DNA from: Paenibacillus sp. J45TS6
GTDB lineage: Bacteria > Bacillota > Bacilli > Paenibacillales > Paenibacillaceae
Reading direction: 5' to 3'
Assembly (NCBI RefSeq): GCF_018403285.1
Contig: NZ_BOSJ01000007.1
Location: forward strand, 186,001-250,000
DNA length: 64,000 bases
Positions 10,401 through 18,842 of this stretch are shown here, piece after piece. Under the pieces are notes generated by a model, which saw only the letters and a program-made list of their open reading frames with translations, did no database searches and was not told where the DNA came from. Position 1 is the first letter of the stretch; each line of letters opens with the position of its first letter. The position numbers were made by a program, and so were the translations under genes.

Positions 10401-12093
10401 AGAAGGCGGTCAGCTTCCAGGACGTAAAGTATATCCATGGGTAGCTGAAGTTCGCGGCTCAACGCCGGGCGTAGGTCTTATTTCGCCTCCGCCGCATCAT
10501 GATATTTACTCGATTGAAGATTTAGCGGAACTGATCTATGACCTTAAGAATGCGAACCCTCGTGCGGATATTAACGTAAAACTAGTATCTGAAGCAGGAG
10601 TAGGTACCATTGCAGCAGGTGTGGCAAAAGGACGCGCTGATATTATTCTGGTCAGCGGATATGATGGAGGAACAGGGGCTTCCCCGCAAGGTTCCATTCG
10701 TCATGCCGGTATGCCTTGGGAGCTGGGACTCGCAGAGACGCATCAGACCCTAATGATCAATAATCTGCGTGACCGTGTTGTTCTGGAGACAGATGGGAAG
10801 ATGCTGAACGGCCGTGACTTAGCTGTGGCAGCCTTACTTGGTGCGGAAGAGTATGGATTCTCTACGGCTCCACTAGTTGCACTGGGCTGTATTATGATGC
10901 GTGTCTGCCAGATGGATACCTGCCCGGTAGGGGTGGCAACTCAGAATCCGGAACTTCGTAAGAACTATATGGGTGATCCAGCACACGTCGTGAACTTTAT
11001 GCGTTTTGTTGCGGAAGATACAAGAGAGATTATGGCGGAGCTTGGTTTCCGTACCATTGAAGAGATGGTAGGCCGGACGGATTGTCTGGATGCGGAACAT
11101 GCTGATGGTCATTGGAAGAAGAGCGGGATTGATCTTTCGCTGCTCCTCCATGTGCCAGAACAAGCCGAAGGAACGAACCGTGTACGTACCCAAAGACAGA
11201 ATCATGGTCTAGAAGAGACCCTGGATATACAGAAACTTCTTCCGATGGCTGCTCCAGCACTGGAGTCTGGCCAATTAGTAGAAGGTGTGCTCGGTATTAC
11301 GAATGTGAACCGTGCAGTCGGAACCATCCTTGGCAGTGAAATGACACGTAAATATGGCGCTGCAGGTCTTCCGGAAGATACGATTAAGTTCACGTTTATT
11401 GGATCGGCAGGTCAAAGTTTCGGTGCCTTTGTACCGAAAGGGATGACGCTTACGGTCGAAGGGGATTGTAATGACTACGTAGGGAAAGGTCTGTCTGGCG
11501 GTAAGCTGATTGTAAAGCCGTCGCCTCAGTCTACTTTCCCTGCGGAAGAGAACATCATTATCGGGAATACCGCACTCTACGGTTCAACAAGTGGTGAAGC
11601 ATATATCCGCGGCATTGCAGGAGAACGTTTTGCGGTTCGTAACTCAGGTGCCCGTGTAGTGGTTGAAGGGGTAGGAGATCACGGCTGTGAGTATATGACC
11701 GGGGGCCGTGTAGTTATCCTTGGGGATACAGGTCGTAACTTCGGAGCAGGGATGTCAGGCGGTATTGCTTACGTCTACGACTCAGACGGTACGTTCCTAA
11801 ACCGTTGTAACCTCGAGATGGTCCTTCTGGAGCGAATCGAAGACACGTCCGAAGCTGCGGTTCTGCATGGTATGATAAGCCGTCACGTAGAGTATACGGG
11901 AAGTACAGTAGGACAGCACATTCTAGATTACTGGAAACAGGAGATTGGATATTTTGTTCGAGTCATTCCAAAAGACTTTAAACGTATGATGGAACAGATT
12001 GATAAAGTACAAGCGAATGGACTTACTGGAGACGATGCACTACTTGCTGCTTTTGAAGCAAACATGCGTGAATTAACTAGAGCAGGACAGTAA
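7495..12093 (+). CDS. gltB: Glutamate synthase (NADPH) large subunit
   Basis: A 1532-residue protein, full length for the family. It makes two glutamates from glutamine and 2-oxoglutarate. The N-terminal glutaminase domain starts with EKDACGMGF, Cys22 being the expected nucleophile after removal of a propeptide. The central and FMN-binding synthase domains include [10 protein letters not shown] and [11 protein letters not shown]. The 3Fe-4S cysteines are seen in [15 protein letters not shown]. The C-terminal beta-helix GXGXG domain ends the protein. ATG 7495 with GAAAGG upstream is chosen because the N-terminus then matches Bacillus GltA. The NADPH-binding small subunit gene gltD is not next to it: a terminator and a 49-codon gene follow. 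Confidence 0.95.
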   Translation: MRQTGLPPKQGLYDPQFEKDACGMGFVANIKGAASHDIVSQALTMLSNMEHRGGQGSEPNSGDGAGILIQIPHRFFAEEAQRLGYQLPEPDHYGVGMIFTSRNEEVREEHLNILRKIVEDEGQQYLGVREVPTYDGMLGRSALAAKPYVCQVFIGTNEEKLSGLELERKLYIIRRRAEQQIRYADQVRGADTFYIPSMSCRKIVYKGMLTTEQVGQFYLDLQDERVESAMALLHSRFSTNTFPSWERAHPYRFMIHNGEINTMRGNVNWMHARQSLFESELFGEDLSKVKPVINPDGSDTAMFDNTLEFLYLSGRSLPHVAMMMVPEPWNNDAGMDEDKKAFYEYHSTLMEPWDGPAAMAFTDGIQIGAILDRNGLRPARYYVTKDDRIVLSSEVGVLDIAPENILYKDRLRPGRMLLVDTKEGRIISDDEVKSQIASEQPYKEWLDEHLVDLHELPDAPELPEPKHENINQLQLAFGYTFEELRKVLEPMGSTGMEATGSMGYDAPLAILSDRPQRLYNYFKQMFAQVTNPPIDALREEIVTSTLTTIGPERNLLLPEPESARQIRVSSPILSNEEFAKLRHIRRPGFRSMTIPIFFPAKEGAEGMKKAMDVLFEAADRVIEKGHNILILSDRGVDAENAAIPALLAVSGLHHHLIRQKTRTKVSILLESGEPRDVHHYAVLLGYGVSAVNPYLAFETMDVMIQQGMLRGITHEKAVKNYIKAATKGVVKILSKMGISTIQSYRGAQIFEAVGLKSDFVDEYFTWTPSRIGGIGLEEVTAETLVHHERAFTDKDGNDKVLDSGGEYQWRSDGEDHLFTPQTIHTLQHAVRTGDYALYKKYAKLVQGENEKRLTIRSLLKLKPAGPKVPLEEVESAESIMRRFKTGAMSFGSISKEAHEDLAIAMNRVGGKSNTGEGGEDPARFVKDSNGDSRRSAIKQVASGRFGVTSNYLVNADEIQIKMAQGAKPGEGGQLPGRKVYPWVAEVRGSTPGVGLISPPPHHDIYSIEDLAELIYDLKNANPRADINVKLVSEAGVGTIAAGVAKGRADIILVSGYDGGTGASPQGSIRHAGMPWELGLAETHQTLMINNLRDRVVLETDGKMLNGRDLAVAALLGAEEYGFSTAPLVALGCIMMRVCQMDTCPVGVATQNPELRKNYMGDPAHVVNFMRFVAEDTREIMAELGFRTIEEMVGRTDCLDAEHADGHWKKSGIDLSLLLHVPEQAEGTNRVRTQRQNHGLEETLDIQKLLPMAAPALESGQLVEGVLGITNVNRAVGTILGSEMTRKYGAAGLPEDTIKFTFIGSAGQSFGAFVPKGMTLTVEGDCNDYVGKGLSGGKLIVKPSPQSTFPAEENIIIGNTALYGSTSGEAYIRGIAGERFAVRNSGARVVVEGVGDHGCEYMTGGRVVILGDTGRNFGAGMSGGIAYVYDSDGTFLNRCNLEMVLLERIEDTSEAAVLHGMISRHVEYTGSTVGQHILDYWKQEIGYFVRVIPKDFKRMMEQIDKVQANGLTGDDALLAAFEANMRELTRAGQ

Positions 12094-12138
12094 TTCAACA
12101 TTATTTTAATAAGGTAATATTCATTACAGACAGATTTA

Positions 12139-12190
12139 GAAAAAGACCTTAAAACTAGGACCTCTTGTTAGGTTGGTTTTAAGGTCTTTT
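12139..12190 (+). terminator. Terminator after gltB
   Basis: AAAAAGACCTTAAAAC at 12139-12154 and GTTTTAAGGTCTTTTT at 12175-12190 form a 16-bp stem with the U tract built into the right arm. Confidence 0.88.
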
Positions 12191-12283
12191 TATGTTTTCG
12201 ACAAAAATAGAAGCAAAATCGCCTTAGATTCTGCCATGAGACGACAACAAATATAGGCTTATTTACGTATAATAGGTCTAGTG

Positions 12284-12311
12284 TTGCAGATGAATAAAAA
12301 ATACATATACT
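12284..12311 (+). promoter_or_regulatory. Possible promoter of the 49-codon gene
   Basis: TTGCAG (12284-12289), a 16-base spacer and TATACT (12306-12311) lie 34 bases before the start codon. The -35 match is weak. Confidence 0.35.
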
Positions 12312-12345
12312 TTATAAATCTTAAATAAATGGAGTGGTTGTCGGC

Positions 12346-12495
12346 ATGAACATGGAGTATCCAAGTGGGAACAATGATCAGAACTTAGAGCAGGACAACC
12401 CGCGCAAACAAGTGGATATCATGGATGTACTTAAACAATGCGGTATTGATCCAAATCATTGGGAATCCCTCGTGCTTCCTGAGAAAGATTCATAA
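12346..12495 (+). CDS. Small hypothetical protein, 49 residues
   Basis: ATG follows GGAGTGG. The product starts MNMEYPSGNNDQNLEQDN, is hydrophilic and acidic, and has a short helical-looking end (VDIMDVLKQCGI) with one cysteine. It sits between two good terminators with a possible promoter of its own, so it is an independent small transcript. I do not recognise the family and cannot assign a function. Reality of the gene rests on the ribosome binding site, codon use and the tight framing by terminators. Confidence 0.55.
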   Translation: MNMEYPSGNNDQNLEQDNPRKQVDIMDVLKQCGIDPNHWESLVLPEKDS

Positions 12496-12548
12496 GAGCC
12501 CGTTAAGAACGGATTCTAGTCAACTACAAAAGAGAAATCATACACAAA

Positions 12549-12600
12549 AAGAATAGCTGCAAAATATCGCTGGGGTCAGCAATGTTTTGCAGCTATTCTT
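12549..12600. terminator. Bidirectional terminator between convergent genes
   Basis: AAGAATAGCTGCAAAA at 12549-12564 and TTTTGCAGCTATTCTT at 12585-12600 form a perfect 16-bp stem. A tracts on the left and T tracts on the right suit both the small gene before it and the XRE gene converging on it. Confidence 0.85.
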
Positions 12601-12627
12601 TATATACCTTTATTCATCAGAAGCAAG

Positions 12628-12996
12628 TTATTTCATGTCTCGTTCCATTCTTACAAATGCAATGAATCGCTTCGCTTCTTCCTCTGACAAGGGCTTTCCA
12701 TCAATCATAAGTTCGAATTTACCGAGTACTTCACGATCTGACAATTCTAAGGAATCAACAAAACCTCGCACCTCTTCATCAAGTACCATGTCTGGATTAT
12801 TCGTCCGTCCAAGTAAGTAATCTACCGACACATGAAAAGTATCAGCAAGTCTTGTGAGTGTTTCAAAATCCGGTTTTCTGCGGTTTTTTTCATAATGTGA
12901 GAGGGATGCTCTTGTAATATCAAGCATATTGGATAATTCCTCTTGAGTCAGGCCTCTTTTTTCCCTGAGTTCCGCAATGCGGTGTCCGTAATCCAT
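12628..12996 (-). CDS. XRE-family helix-turn-helix regulator
   Basis: A 122-residue protein starting MDYGHRIAELREKRGLTQ. Residues 6-60 are a classic Cro/C1-type helix-turn-helix (LTQEELSNMLDITRASLSHYE, with YLLGRT closing it). The C-terminal 60 residues are helical and charged, probably for dimerisation, as in SinR, ImmR and related repressors. It faces the gene at 13218, and their shared promoter region contains two GATAC-N5-GTATC type sites, so autorepression and control of the divergent gene are plausible. The ribosome binding site AGGAGGAAAGAT precedes ATG. The target assignment is inference. Confidence 0.88.
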   Translation of the reverse strand: MDYGHRIAELREKRGLTQEELSNMLDITRASLSHYEKNRRKPDFETLTRLADTFHVSVDYLLGRTNNPDMVLDEEVRGFVDSLELSDREVLGKFELMIDGKPLSEEEAKRFIAFVRMERDMK

Positions 12997-13082
12997 CTAT
13001 ATCTTTCCTCCTGGTTTCTAATAAATGCTCCAAATATCAATTGAATTAATAGACTGATAATACAAACTTAGCTAATTATGGC

Positions 13083-13140
13083 TTGACACGATACGCAATG
13101 TATCGTAAATTTGATACAGCAAGGTTACAAATTGTATCAT
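13083..13140 (+). promoter_or_regulatory. Promoter with two GATAC-N5-GTATC-type operators
   Basis: TTGACA at 13083-13088 is a consensus -35 element, and 17 bases on TAAATT (13106-13111) is a weak -10. Between them lies GATAC-GCAAT-GTATC at 13090-13104, extended by one more base pair on each side plus A/T. A second, less perfect copy, GTTAC-AAATT-GTATC, is at 13124-13138. A further GATAC half site is at 13113-13117. A repressor bound at the first site would cover the promoter spacer. Confidence 0.65.
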
Positions 13141-13217
13141 TTTGTCACACTTTTCTAGCCTTGACCCCAATTGTGTCATTCATACCTCGAAATATGCTCG
13201 CAAAGGGAATGAATCTA

Positions 13218-13643
13218 ATGAACCAGGTCAAAGACAGCGATTCCAAAGCTTTTATGTATATCCATAAGTATCAAGATCGAGTCATTCATAGTAAATCAAG
13301 ACCCATCATCGTAATGGGAATGGGCCAGCAATCGATAACCTTCATAAGTGACCTGTATATCCCCGTTACACCTGATCTTGAGATTGGACTGGATGTCGAG
13401 GATGGACATGGTGGTAATATGCACTCATTATGTACGTTGAAATGGAAGCAAGAATTTGAGAGTTTTACGTTATATCATGGATTCCTACATAATCCAGAGA
13501 AACACAGACTATACATAAACGGACAACTGAACTGGATGATTCACCGTATGCCGCATCTGTATGAATTACGTCCGTTAGATCGGATGGAAGAGTGGACCTT
13601 AATTCAAGACAAGATTTACAACAAAATAGACCTGTTTATCTAG
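13218..13643 (+). CDS. Hypothetical protein, possibly a degenerate PilZ-like beta-barrel
   Basis: A 141-residue soluble protein I do not recognise. ATG 13218 is chosen because AAAGGG lies 10 bases upstream and the promoter lies before it; an open frame extends back to a TTG at 13083, which is the -35 element itself. Residues 36-80 (MGQQSITFISDLYIPVTPDL and on to CTLKWK) recall the beta-strand pattern of PilZ domains, but the arginine and D/NxSxxG c-di-GMP-binding motifs are not evident, so this is only a weak resemblance. It lies directly upstream of the exopolysaccharide operon and divergent to the XRE gene. A link with polysaccharide control is a guess from position. Confidence 0.6.
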   Translation: MNQVKDSDSKAFMYIHKYQDRVIHSKSRPIIVMGMGQQSITFISDLYIPVTPDLEIGLDVEDGHGGNMHSLCTLKWKQEFESFTLYHGFLHNPEKHRLYINGQLNWMIHRMPHLYELRPLDRMEEWTLIQDKIYNKIDLFI

Positions 13644-13760
13644 ATACATATCGCCATTTTACTATATTTCAATAGTTACTGCATTAGTTGTTTGACCCCA
13701 ATATCTTAGTGTGCAACATAATTGGCTTGAGGGGGACATAAGATTGAAGGTGTTCGTCAT

Positions 13761-14519
13761 ATGATTGAAATTCACAGTCACATTCTACCGGGTCTTGATG
13801 ATGGACCTGCTTCTACAGAAGAAGCACTCTTGCTTGCCCAGGCTGCTGTTGACTCAGGCATAACGAAGATCATAGCTACACCGCATCATTTGAATGAAAG
13901 TTATGATAACCCCCGGCAAGAAGTTGAGGAAGCAACGAAGCGATTTGAACACCTGCTGCAAGAGCATGATATTCCGCTTCAGGTACGTGCTGGTCAAGAA
14001 ATTCGCCTGCATCCAAGGCTCATGGAACTATGGATGAATGAGGAGTTACTGACACTGGCATCAAGCAAGTACATACTTTTGGAACTTCCGTATCACGAGA
14101 TACCCGCTTATTTTGGAGATTTACTATATGAACTTAGCCTACGAAATATCATTCCAATTCTTGCTCATCCAGAGCGGAATGCTGTGTTGCTCAGAGAACC
14201 AGAGAAACTTCGGGAATTCATGGCAGAAGGTGCACTATGTCAGATCACTGCCCAATCCATCATTGGACTTTTCGGTCGAAAAGTTCAGAAGTGGTGTTTT
14301 CATTTTTGCAAACAAAATGGGTTACATTTCATTTCATCAGATGCCCATGACCTGAAACATCGAAATTTTGCGTTAGCAACTGCTTATGAACGATTGGAAG
14401 AACGCTTTGGTACAGCAATGGTGGAACAGCTCCAGATCAACACCCGCAGAGTCTGGGATGATCGAATGGTAGAGCTCGCAGAACCGGCTCATGTAAGGCG
14501 CCGATTACTATTATGGTAG
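13761..14519 (+). CDS. ywqE: PHP-type protein-tyrosine phosphatase (YwqE/CpsB family)
   Basis: A 252-residue metal-dependent phosphatase of the PHP fold, the family that dephosphorylates BY-kinases controlling capsule and exopolysaccharide. The N-terminal metal motif is IEIHSHILPGLDDGP (His5, His7), followed by ATPHH near residue 55, a GQEIR segment, AHPER near 148 and SSDAHD near 207, all expected metal ligands. It is the first gene of the polysaccharide operon and lies just ahead of its likely substrate kinase at 15286. Start ATG lies after a GAAGGTG segment. Confidence 0.9.
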   Translation: MIEIHSHILPGLDDGPASTEEALLLAQAAVDSGITKIIATPHHLNESYDNPRQEVEEATKRFEHLLQEHDIPLQVRAGQEIRLHPRLMELWMNEELLTLASSKYILLELPYHEIPAYFGDLLYELSLRNIIPILAHPERNAVLLREPEKLREFMAEGALCQITAQSIIGLFGRKVQKWCFHFCKQNGLHFISSDAHDLKHRNFALATAYERLEERFGTAMVEQLQINTRRVWDDRMVELAEPAHVRRRLLLW

Positions 14520-14555
14520 CAGCAGGAGAGCTAACAAATTAGGGAGGAATTGAAA

Positions 14556-15305
14556 TTGGAACTGAAAGAATATCTAAATATCATCCGTAAGAGGTTATGG
14601 CTCATTGCTGCGATTGTGATTGTAGCCTGCCTAGGGGCAGGACTGAAGACCTTTATGACTACCCCGCTTTATAACGCGGAAGCAAAGCTTATCGTCAATC
14701 AGACCTATGATCGTCAAGGAACAGCGATGTTAGATTATAGTTTAATTCAGACTAACGTCATGGTTATCAGTTCCTATACTGAGGTAATAAAATCCTCAGC
14801 GATTCTCGACAAAGTGGTTGCTGCCTATCCAGATTTAGGTTTAACTTCTCAGCAGCTTGCATCGATGATTTCCGTATCTTCTGCGAACGATTCACAGGTA
14901 ATGAATCTAAGTGTACAGGATACTTCATATGAGCAAGCAGCGAAGACCGTCAATGCGGTTGCGAAGATATTCGAGAGACAAATCCCTTCGATTATGAACG
15001 TGGATAATGTAACGATCCTAAGCGAGGCTCCACTTGAAGTAAATGCAGCTCCCATCAATATCAATCTAGTCATGAGCATATTGATTAGTTTTGTCGTTGG
15101 TCTGATGCTAGCTGTGGGTCTTGTATTCTTGCTTGAATATCTGGATGACACGTATAAGAGTGAAGCAGAACTTGAGAGAGAACTCGGTTTACCCGTGCTT
15201 GCCGTCATTGCAAGAATCAAGAAGGATGATGTGAAATCCTCGCAACCTTCAATAACAACTCAACAACAGGTAGGTGAAAGCTCTTATGCCACGATCAACC
15301 AATGA
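14556..15305 (+). CDS. Wzz/YveK-type chain-length and kinase-adaptor membrane protein
   Basis: A 249-residue member of the Wzz/CapA/YwqC/EpsA family. It has two transmembrane helices (about 14-36 and 171-193) flanking an extracytoplasmic domain. The short cytosolic tail after the second helix is where such adaptors activate the partner BY-kinase. TTG 14556 is preferred over TTG 14550 because AGGGAGGA then has 8-base spacing. Its 3' end overlaps the kinase gene, supporting coupled translation. Function in controlling polymer length or export follows from the family. Confidence 0.87.
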   Translation: MELKEYLNIIRKRLWLIAAIVIVACLGAGLKTFMTTPLYNAEAKLIVNQTYDRQGTAMLDYSLIQTNVMVISSYTEVIKSSAILDKVVAAYPDLGLTSQQLASMISVSSANDSQVMNLSVQDTSYEQAAKTVNAVAKIFERQIPSIMNVDNVTILSEAPLEVNAAPININLVMSILISFVVGLMLAVGLVFLLEYLDDTYKSEAELERELGLPVLAVIARIKKDDVKSSQPSITTQQQVGESSYATINQ

Positions 15306-15975
15306 TCGCCAGCAGCTGGTTACAGCAGTGAATCCCAAAGCTCCGATCTCGGAAGCGTACCGTACTCTGAGAACCAATGTTCAGTTCTCTGCGATTGATG
15401 ATCAGATCAAAATACTGATGGTTGCCTCGGCACAGGCAGGGGAAGGAAAGACTACGACAGTCAGTAATTTAGCCGTTACATATGCGCAAGAAGGCAAAAA
15501 AGTTCTAATTATCGACACCGATCTACGAAAACCATCGTTACATCAAGTGTTTGCCATATCCAATCATGCAGGTTTGTCGAGTGTACTGGCAGGGAGATAC
15601 CCAGTGGGTGAGGTATTGCAAAAGACTTCGATTGATAATCTCGATGTTCTATCCTCTGGACCAGTGCCACCGAACCCATCCGAGATGCTCGGATCACGCA
15701 AGATGATCAGTTTACTCGAAGAACTCGGTGAACGTTACGATATCTTGCTTTTTGATACGCCGCCGGTACTAGCGGTTACGGACGCGATGATCATTAGTTC
15801 CTTATGTGACGGAGTCATCCTTGTAGTGAATTCCGGAAAAGTGAAGAAGGATCTCGTTAAGAAAGCGAAGGCACAACTGGAACATGTGAATGCCCGGATC
15901 CTTGGGGTTGTACTCAATAATTTACAGCTCGATAAGAATCAATCATCTAACTACTATTACTACGGTGAACGGTAA
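15286..15975 (+). CDS. BY-type protein-tyrosine kinase (YwqD/EpsB/CapB family)
   Basis: A 229-residue cytosolic kinase. The Walker A motif AQAGEGKTTT lies near residue 50, Walker A' is LIIDTDLRKP near 81, and Walker B is ILLFDTPP near 156. The C-terminus SNYYYYGER holds the tyrosine cluster for autophosphorylation. Its partner adaptor gene overlaps the start, and the antagonist phosphatase is two genes upstream. ATG 15286 with AGGTGAAAG in front is preferred to GTG 15274. The kinase modulates polysaccharide synthesis and may phosphorylate Ugd-type enzymes, as known for B. subtilis YwqD. Confidence 0.9.
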   Translation: MPRSTNDRQQLVTAVNPKAPISEAYRTLRTNVQFSAIDDQIKILMVASAQAGEGKTTTVSNLAVTYAQEGKKVLIIDTDLRKPSLHQVFAISNHAGLSSVLAGRYPVGEVLQKTSIDNLDVLSSGPVPPNPSEMLGSRKMISLLEELGERYDILLFDTPPVLAVTDAMIISSLCDGVILVVNSGKVKKDLVKKAKAQLEHVNARILGVVLNNLQLDKNQSSNYYYYGER

Positions 15976-15994
15976 CTCGTTAACCTTCTTGTTT

Positions 15995-16115
15995 TCAGGT
16001 AATGCCTACTGAACCTTTATCACTGTAGGTACTCGGTCACACTGTGGGTTCGTAACCTTAGACGTTAATCGTCAAGGGTGTGATGTGAGGGGGGGTTAAA
16101 TGCCCATTTATGAAA
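15995..16115 (+). ncRNA. Candidate EAR (eps-associated RNA) antitermination element
   Basis: The 256-base gap between the kinase gene and galU folds into several helices by eye. CCTAC (16005-16009) pairs with GTAGG (16025-16029). An outer stem TCACAC (16037-16042) with GTGTGA (16078-16083) encloses GGTT/AACC (16047-16057) and GACG/CGTC (16061-16073), making a three-way junction. A run of seven Gs follows (16089 on). In B. subtilis the EAR element, a processive antitermination RNA, lies in the eps operon right after epsA and epsB, the homologues of the two genes upstream here. Position and structure suggest EAR; a covariance-model match was not tested. Confidence 0.5.
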
Positions 16116-16128
16116 TTGAAAGTAAGAA

Positions 16129-16168
16129 TTGTACCGCTTACATTCATAGTTTCAGCTAAACGGTACAA
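16129..16168 (+). other. Inverted repeat upstream of galU
   Basis: TTGTACCG at 16129-16136 and CGGTACAA at 16161-16168 form a perfect 8-bp inverted repeat with a 24-base loop. No T run follows, so it is not a simple terminator. It may be a further helix of the structured leader or an operator. Confidence 0.4.
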
Positions 16169-16231
16169 CTCGTGCTTTCAAGTTGTAATACAGAAATCAT
16201 AAAATAATGAAGAAGGATAAGGTGATGATGT

Positions 16232-17143
16232 ATGAAAAAAGTAAGGAAAGCTATTATACCTGCAGCAGGCCTTGGAACAAGATTTCTCCCAGCGACAAAG
16301 GCAATGCCAAAAGAAATGTTGCCGATTGTTGACAAGCCGACCATTCAGTACATCATCGAAGAAGCAATAGCATCAGGAATCGAAGATATTATTATCGTTA
16401 CAGGTAAAGGAAAGAGAGCAATTGAAGATCATTTTGACAATGCATTTGAATTGGAACAGACATTAATGTCAAAAGGGAAATTTGATCTTCTTGAAGCAGT
16501 TCGTAAACCTTCCAACGTAGAAATCCATTACATAAGACAAAAAGAACCAAAGGGACTCGGGCATGCCGTATGGTGTGCACGTAATTTTATCGGTAATGAA
16601 CCGTTTGCTGTTTTGTTAGGCGATGATATTGTTGTCTCTGAAACCCCATGTACACGTCAGTTGATAGATCAATATGAAAAGTTTGGGAAATCTATATTAG
16701 GTGTGAAAAACGTAAGTAATAATGAGACCGATCGGTATGGTATCATTGATCCATTATTTACTGATGGACGACTAACATCGATCAATTCATTAATAGAGAA
16801 ACCACCGATTGGCACAGCACCATCGAATCTTGCAATTATGGGAAGATATATTTTAACGCCCGAAATATTTAATTATCTAGAAGAACAAGAAATTGGAGCT
16901 GGCGGTGAAATCCAATTAACAGATGCTATCCAAAAACTCAATTCTGAGTATGGTTCATATGCCTATAACTTTGAAGGAACACGATATGATGTAGGAGAAA
17001 AACTTGGTTTTATTCTAACAACCATTGATTTTGCATTACGAGATGAGAAATTAAGAAAATCAGTGCTTTCTGGACTAACTGATATCTTAAATCGTGAAGA
17101 GGTCGCTGGAAAATTATTGGTAGCTGGTGGAGAAAGTCTATGA
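16232..17143 (+). CDS. galU: UTP--glucose-1-phosphate uridylyltransferase
   Basis: A 303-residue nucleotidyltransferase that makes UDP-glucose, the precursor for the Ugd and epimerase products of this operon. The signature [20 protein letters not shown] is at the N-terminus, the lysine motif VDKP follows, and [10 protein letters not shown] and [11 protein letters not shown] are family motifs. Full length for GalU/GtaB. ATG follows AAGGTGATG. The stop overlaps the next start (ATGA). A housekeeping copy elsewhere cannot be excluded. Confidence 0.95.
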   Translation: MKKVRKAIIPAAGLGTRFLPATKAMPKEMLPIVDKPTIQYIIEEAIASGIEDIIIVTGKGKRAIEDHFDNAFELEQTLMSKGKFDLLEAVRKPSNVEIHYIRQKEPKGLGHAVWCARNFIGNEPFAVLLGDDIVVSETPCTRQLIDQYEKFGKSILGVKNVSNNETDRYGIIDPLFTDGRLTSINSLIEKPPIGTAPSNLAIMGRYILTPEIFNYLEEQEIGAGGEIQLTDAIQKLNSEYGSYAYNFEGTRYDVGEKLGFILTTIDFALRDEKLRKSVLSGLTDILNREEVAGKLLVAGGESL

Positions 17144-17799
17144 GTGATAATCAACTCAATGAAATATCGGCTGGTTATCAAAAAGAAAATGAAAGCTTGA
17201 TATATACTCCGGAAGCTAGTGGAAAAAACCTATATAGTTTATTTACTAAACCATTCATTGATTATTTTGTTTCTATTATATGTTTAATTTGCTTGAGTCC
17301 CTTAATGCTTCTAGTATCTGTCATGATTAAACTTGATTCCAAGGGCCCTGTTATATTTAAACAAGAGCGCTATGGTAAGGGAAAGAAAATTTTCAGAATA
17401 TATAAATTTCGAACAATGTATATAGATGCCCCTAAATACGCTTTATCGCCAACGAGTAGTGAAGATCCTCGTATTACTCGGGTTGGTAAGTTTCTTAGAA
17501 AAACAAGTATGGATGAATTACCTCAATTATTAAATATTCTAAAAGGGGATATGAGTTTTATTGGTCCTCGGCCTGAATTAAGAAATGTAGTCGAAGAAGT
17601 ATACAGTGATCTGGAATTCAAGCGATTAGTTGTAAAACCAGGCATTACAGGCAGTTGGCAAGTTAGTAATGCTCGAAAACAACCGATTCATCACAATCTG
17701 CAATATGATTTTGGATACATTGAAAATGTTTCAATGAAATCGGATCTCATGATTATTTTTAGAACACTAAAAATTCTAGTTAAAAGTAATACATTTTAA
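17140..17799 (+). CDS. Priming sugar transferase (polyprenyl-phosphate sugar phosphotransferase)
   Basis: A 219-residue protein of the bacterial sugar transferase family (EpsL/WcaJ C-terminal domain). It transfers a sugar phosphate from a UDP sugar to undecaprenyl phosphate, starting the repeat unit. One membrane segment lies at about 36-60. Next come [22 protein letters not shown], the [22 protein letters not shown] catalytic block and [11 protein letters not shown], all diagnostic. It lacks the N-terminal multispan region of WbaP. The start overlaps galU by four bases, indicating translational coupling. The sugar used cannot be read from sequence; glucose or galactose is likely given galU beside it. 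Confidence 0.9.
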   Translation: MSDNQLNEISAGYQKENESLIYTPEASGKNLYSLFTKPFIDYFVSIICLICLSPLMLLVSVMIKLDSKGPVIFKQERYGKGKKIFRIYKFRTMYIDAPKYALSPTSSEDPRITRVGKFLRKTSMDELPQLLNILKGDMSFIGPRPELRNVVEEVYSDLEFKRLVVKPGITGSWQVSNARKQPIHHNLQYDFGYIENVSMKSDLMIIFRTLKILVKSNTF

Positions 17800-17825
17800 T
17801 TTATATTACTAGGGGATGTGAATTA

Positions 17826-18791
17826 ATGAGAAAAGTAATTGTGTCGGGAGCAGCTGGGTTTCTTGGCTCTTACTTAGTGAAACAATTAATACAACAAGGT
17901 GAAGAGGTTATCGGAATAGATAACCTTTCAAGTGGGTTAATGTCCAACCTATCAGAAGTCTTGAATCATCCAAGATTTAATTTCCTTCTAGCAGATGTAT
18001 CCGATAAAGAAGCTATTACTGATTTATACCAAGAAAAAGTGAAAGAGATCTACCATTTAGCTTCACAGGCATCACCGAAATTTTATCAAGCAAATCCATT
18101 TGAAACAATGAAGGTAAATACACAAGGTACTTTTAATCTCTTGGAGTTAGCAAGAGATAAAGAAGCTAAATTTCTTTATACCAGTACTAGTGAAGCTTAC
18201 GGTGATCCAGAAGTACATCCTCAGCCTGAATCCTATCGTGGGAATGTAAATACTTGGGGACCGAGAGCATGCTACGATGAAGCAAAACGGCTTGGTGAAG
18301 TTATTTGCTATGAATTTTATGAACGTTACGGTGTTGCAGTGAAAGTTGCTAGAATTTTCAATACCTACTCTGCAGGCTTACGTAATGATGATGGAAGGGT
18401 CATTTCTAATTTTGTGACTCAAGCTTTAGCAGGAGAGGATATTACTGTTTATGGTGATGGTTCTCAAACTAGATCCTTTTGTTATGTAGATGATAATATT
18501 CGGGGTTTGCAGTTAATGATGAAATATGATGAAGCAAATGGAGAAATTATTAATATTGGTAATCCAGTGGAATATAGTGTATTGAATGTAGCTTATATGA
18601 TTAAACAGATGACACAATCTGAAAGTAAAATTGTTTTCTATCCGCTACCAAAAGACGACCCAAAAGTAAGGAGACCAGATATTAATAAGGCTCAAAACAT
18701 ATTAGGTTGGGATCCTGTTATTTCTTTAGCAGAAGGATTACAAATTACAATAAATAAATACAATGAAACTTTGGTACAGATCCACCCATAA
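17826..18791 (+). CDS. NAD-dependent epimerase/dehydratase, UDP-xylose synthase-like
   Basis: A 321-residue extended SDR enzyme. GAAGFLGSYL at the N-terminus is the NAD-binding motif, DVSD follows, and the catalytic set is the TSTSEAYGDP segment with YDEAK (Tyr/Lys). The motifs RIFNTYSAG and GDGSQTRSFCYVDD, and the terminal RRPDINKAQNILGWDP, resemble UDP-glucuronate decarboxylases (UXS) more than GalE. With ugd at the end of the operon making UDP-glucuronate, this enzyme could give UDP-xylose. Assignment to UXS rather than another SDR is tentative. ATG follows AGGGGATG. Confidence 0.75.
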   Translation: MRKVIVSGAAGFLGSYLVKQLIQQGEEVIGIDNLSSGLMSNLSEVLNHPRFNFLLADVSDKEAITDLYQEKVKEIYHLASQASPKFYQANPFETMKVNTQGTFNLLELARDKEAKFLYTSTSEAYGDPEVHPQPESYRGNVNTWGPRACYDEAKRLGEVICYEFYERYGVAVKVARIFNTYSAGLRNDDGRVISNFVTQALAGEDITVYGDGSQTRSFCYVDDNIRGLQLMMKYDEANGEIINIGNPVEYSVLNVAYMIKQMTQSESKIVFYPLPKDDPKVRRPDINKAQNILGWDPVISLAEGLQITINKYNETLVQIHP

Positions 18792-18801
18792 CGGGTGGAT
18801 C
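18779..18801 (+). other. Very stable hairpin over the epimerase stop codon
   Basis: GATCCACCC (18779-18787), loop ATAAC, and GGGTGGATC (18793-18801) make a perfect 9-bp GC-rich stem that contains the stop codon in its loop region. No real T run follows, so it is more likely an RNA processing or stability element, or a weak attenuator, than a terminator. Confidence 0.6.
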
Positions 18802-18842
18802 ATTTAGTTTTCACTATTAAGAAAAATGATGGAGATAAAACC

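Noticed and set aside
13083-13217. Upstream extension of the hypothetical protein to TTG 13083
   Set aside because: That TTG is the -35 hexamer of the promoter and the stretch holds the operators; ATG 13218 has a ribosome binding site.
16021-16115. A c-di-GMP riboswitch ahead of galU
   Set aside because: I could not recognise the conserved motifs of GEMM-I or GEMM-II; the position after epsA/epsB-like genes fits EAR better.
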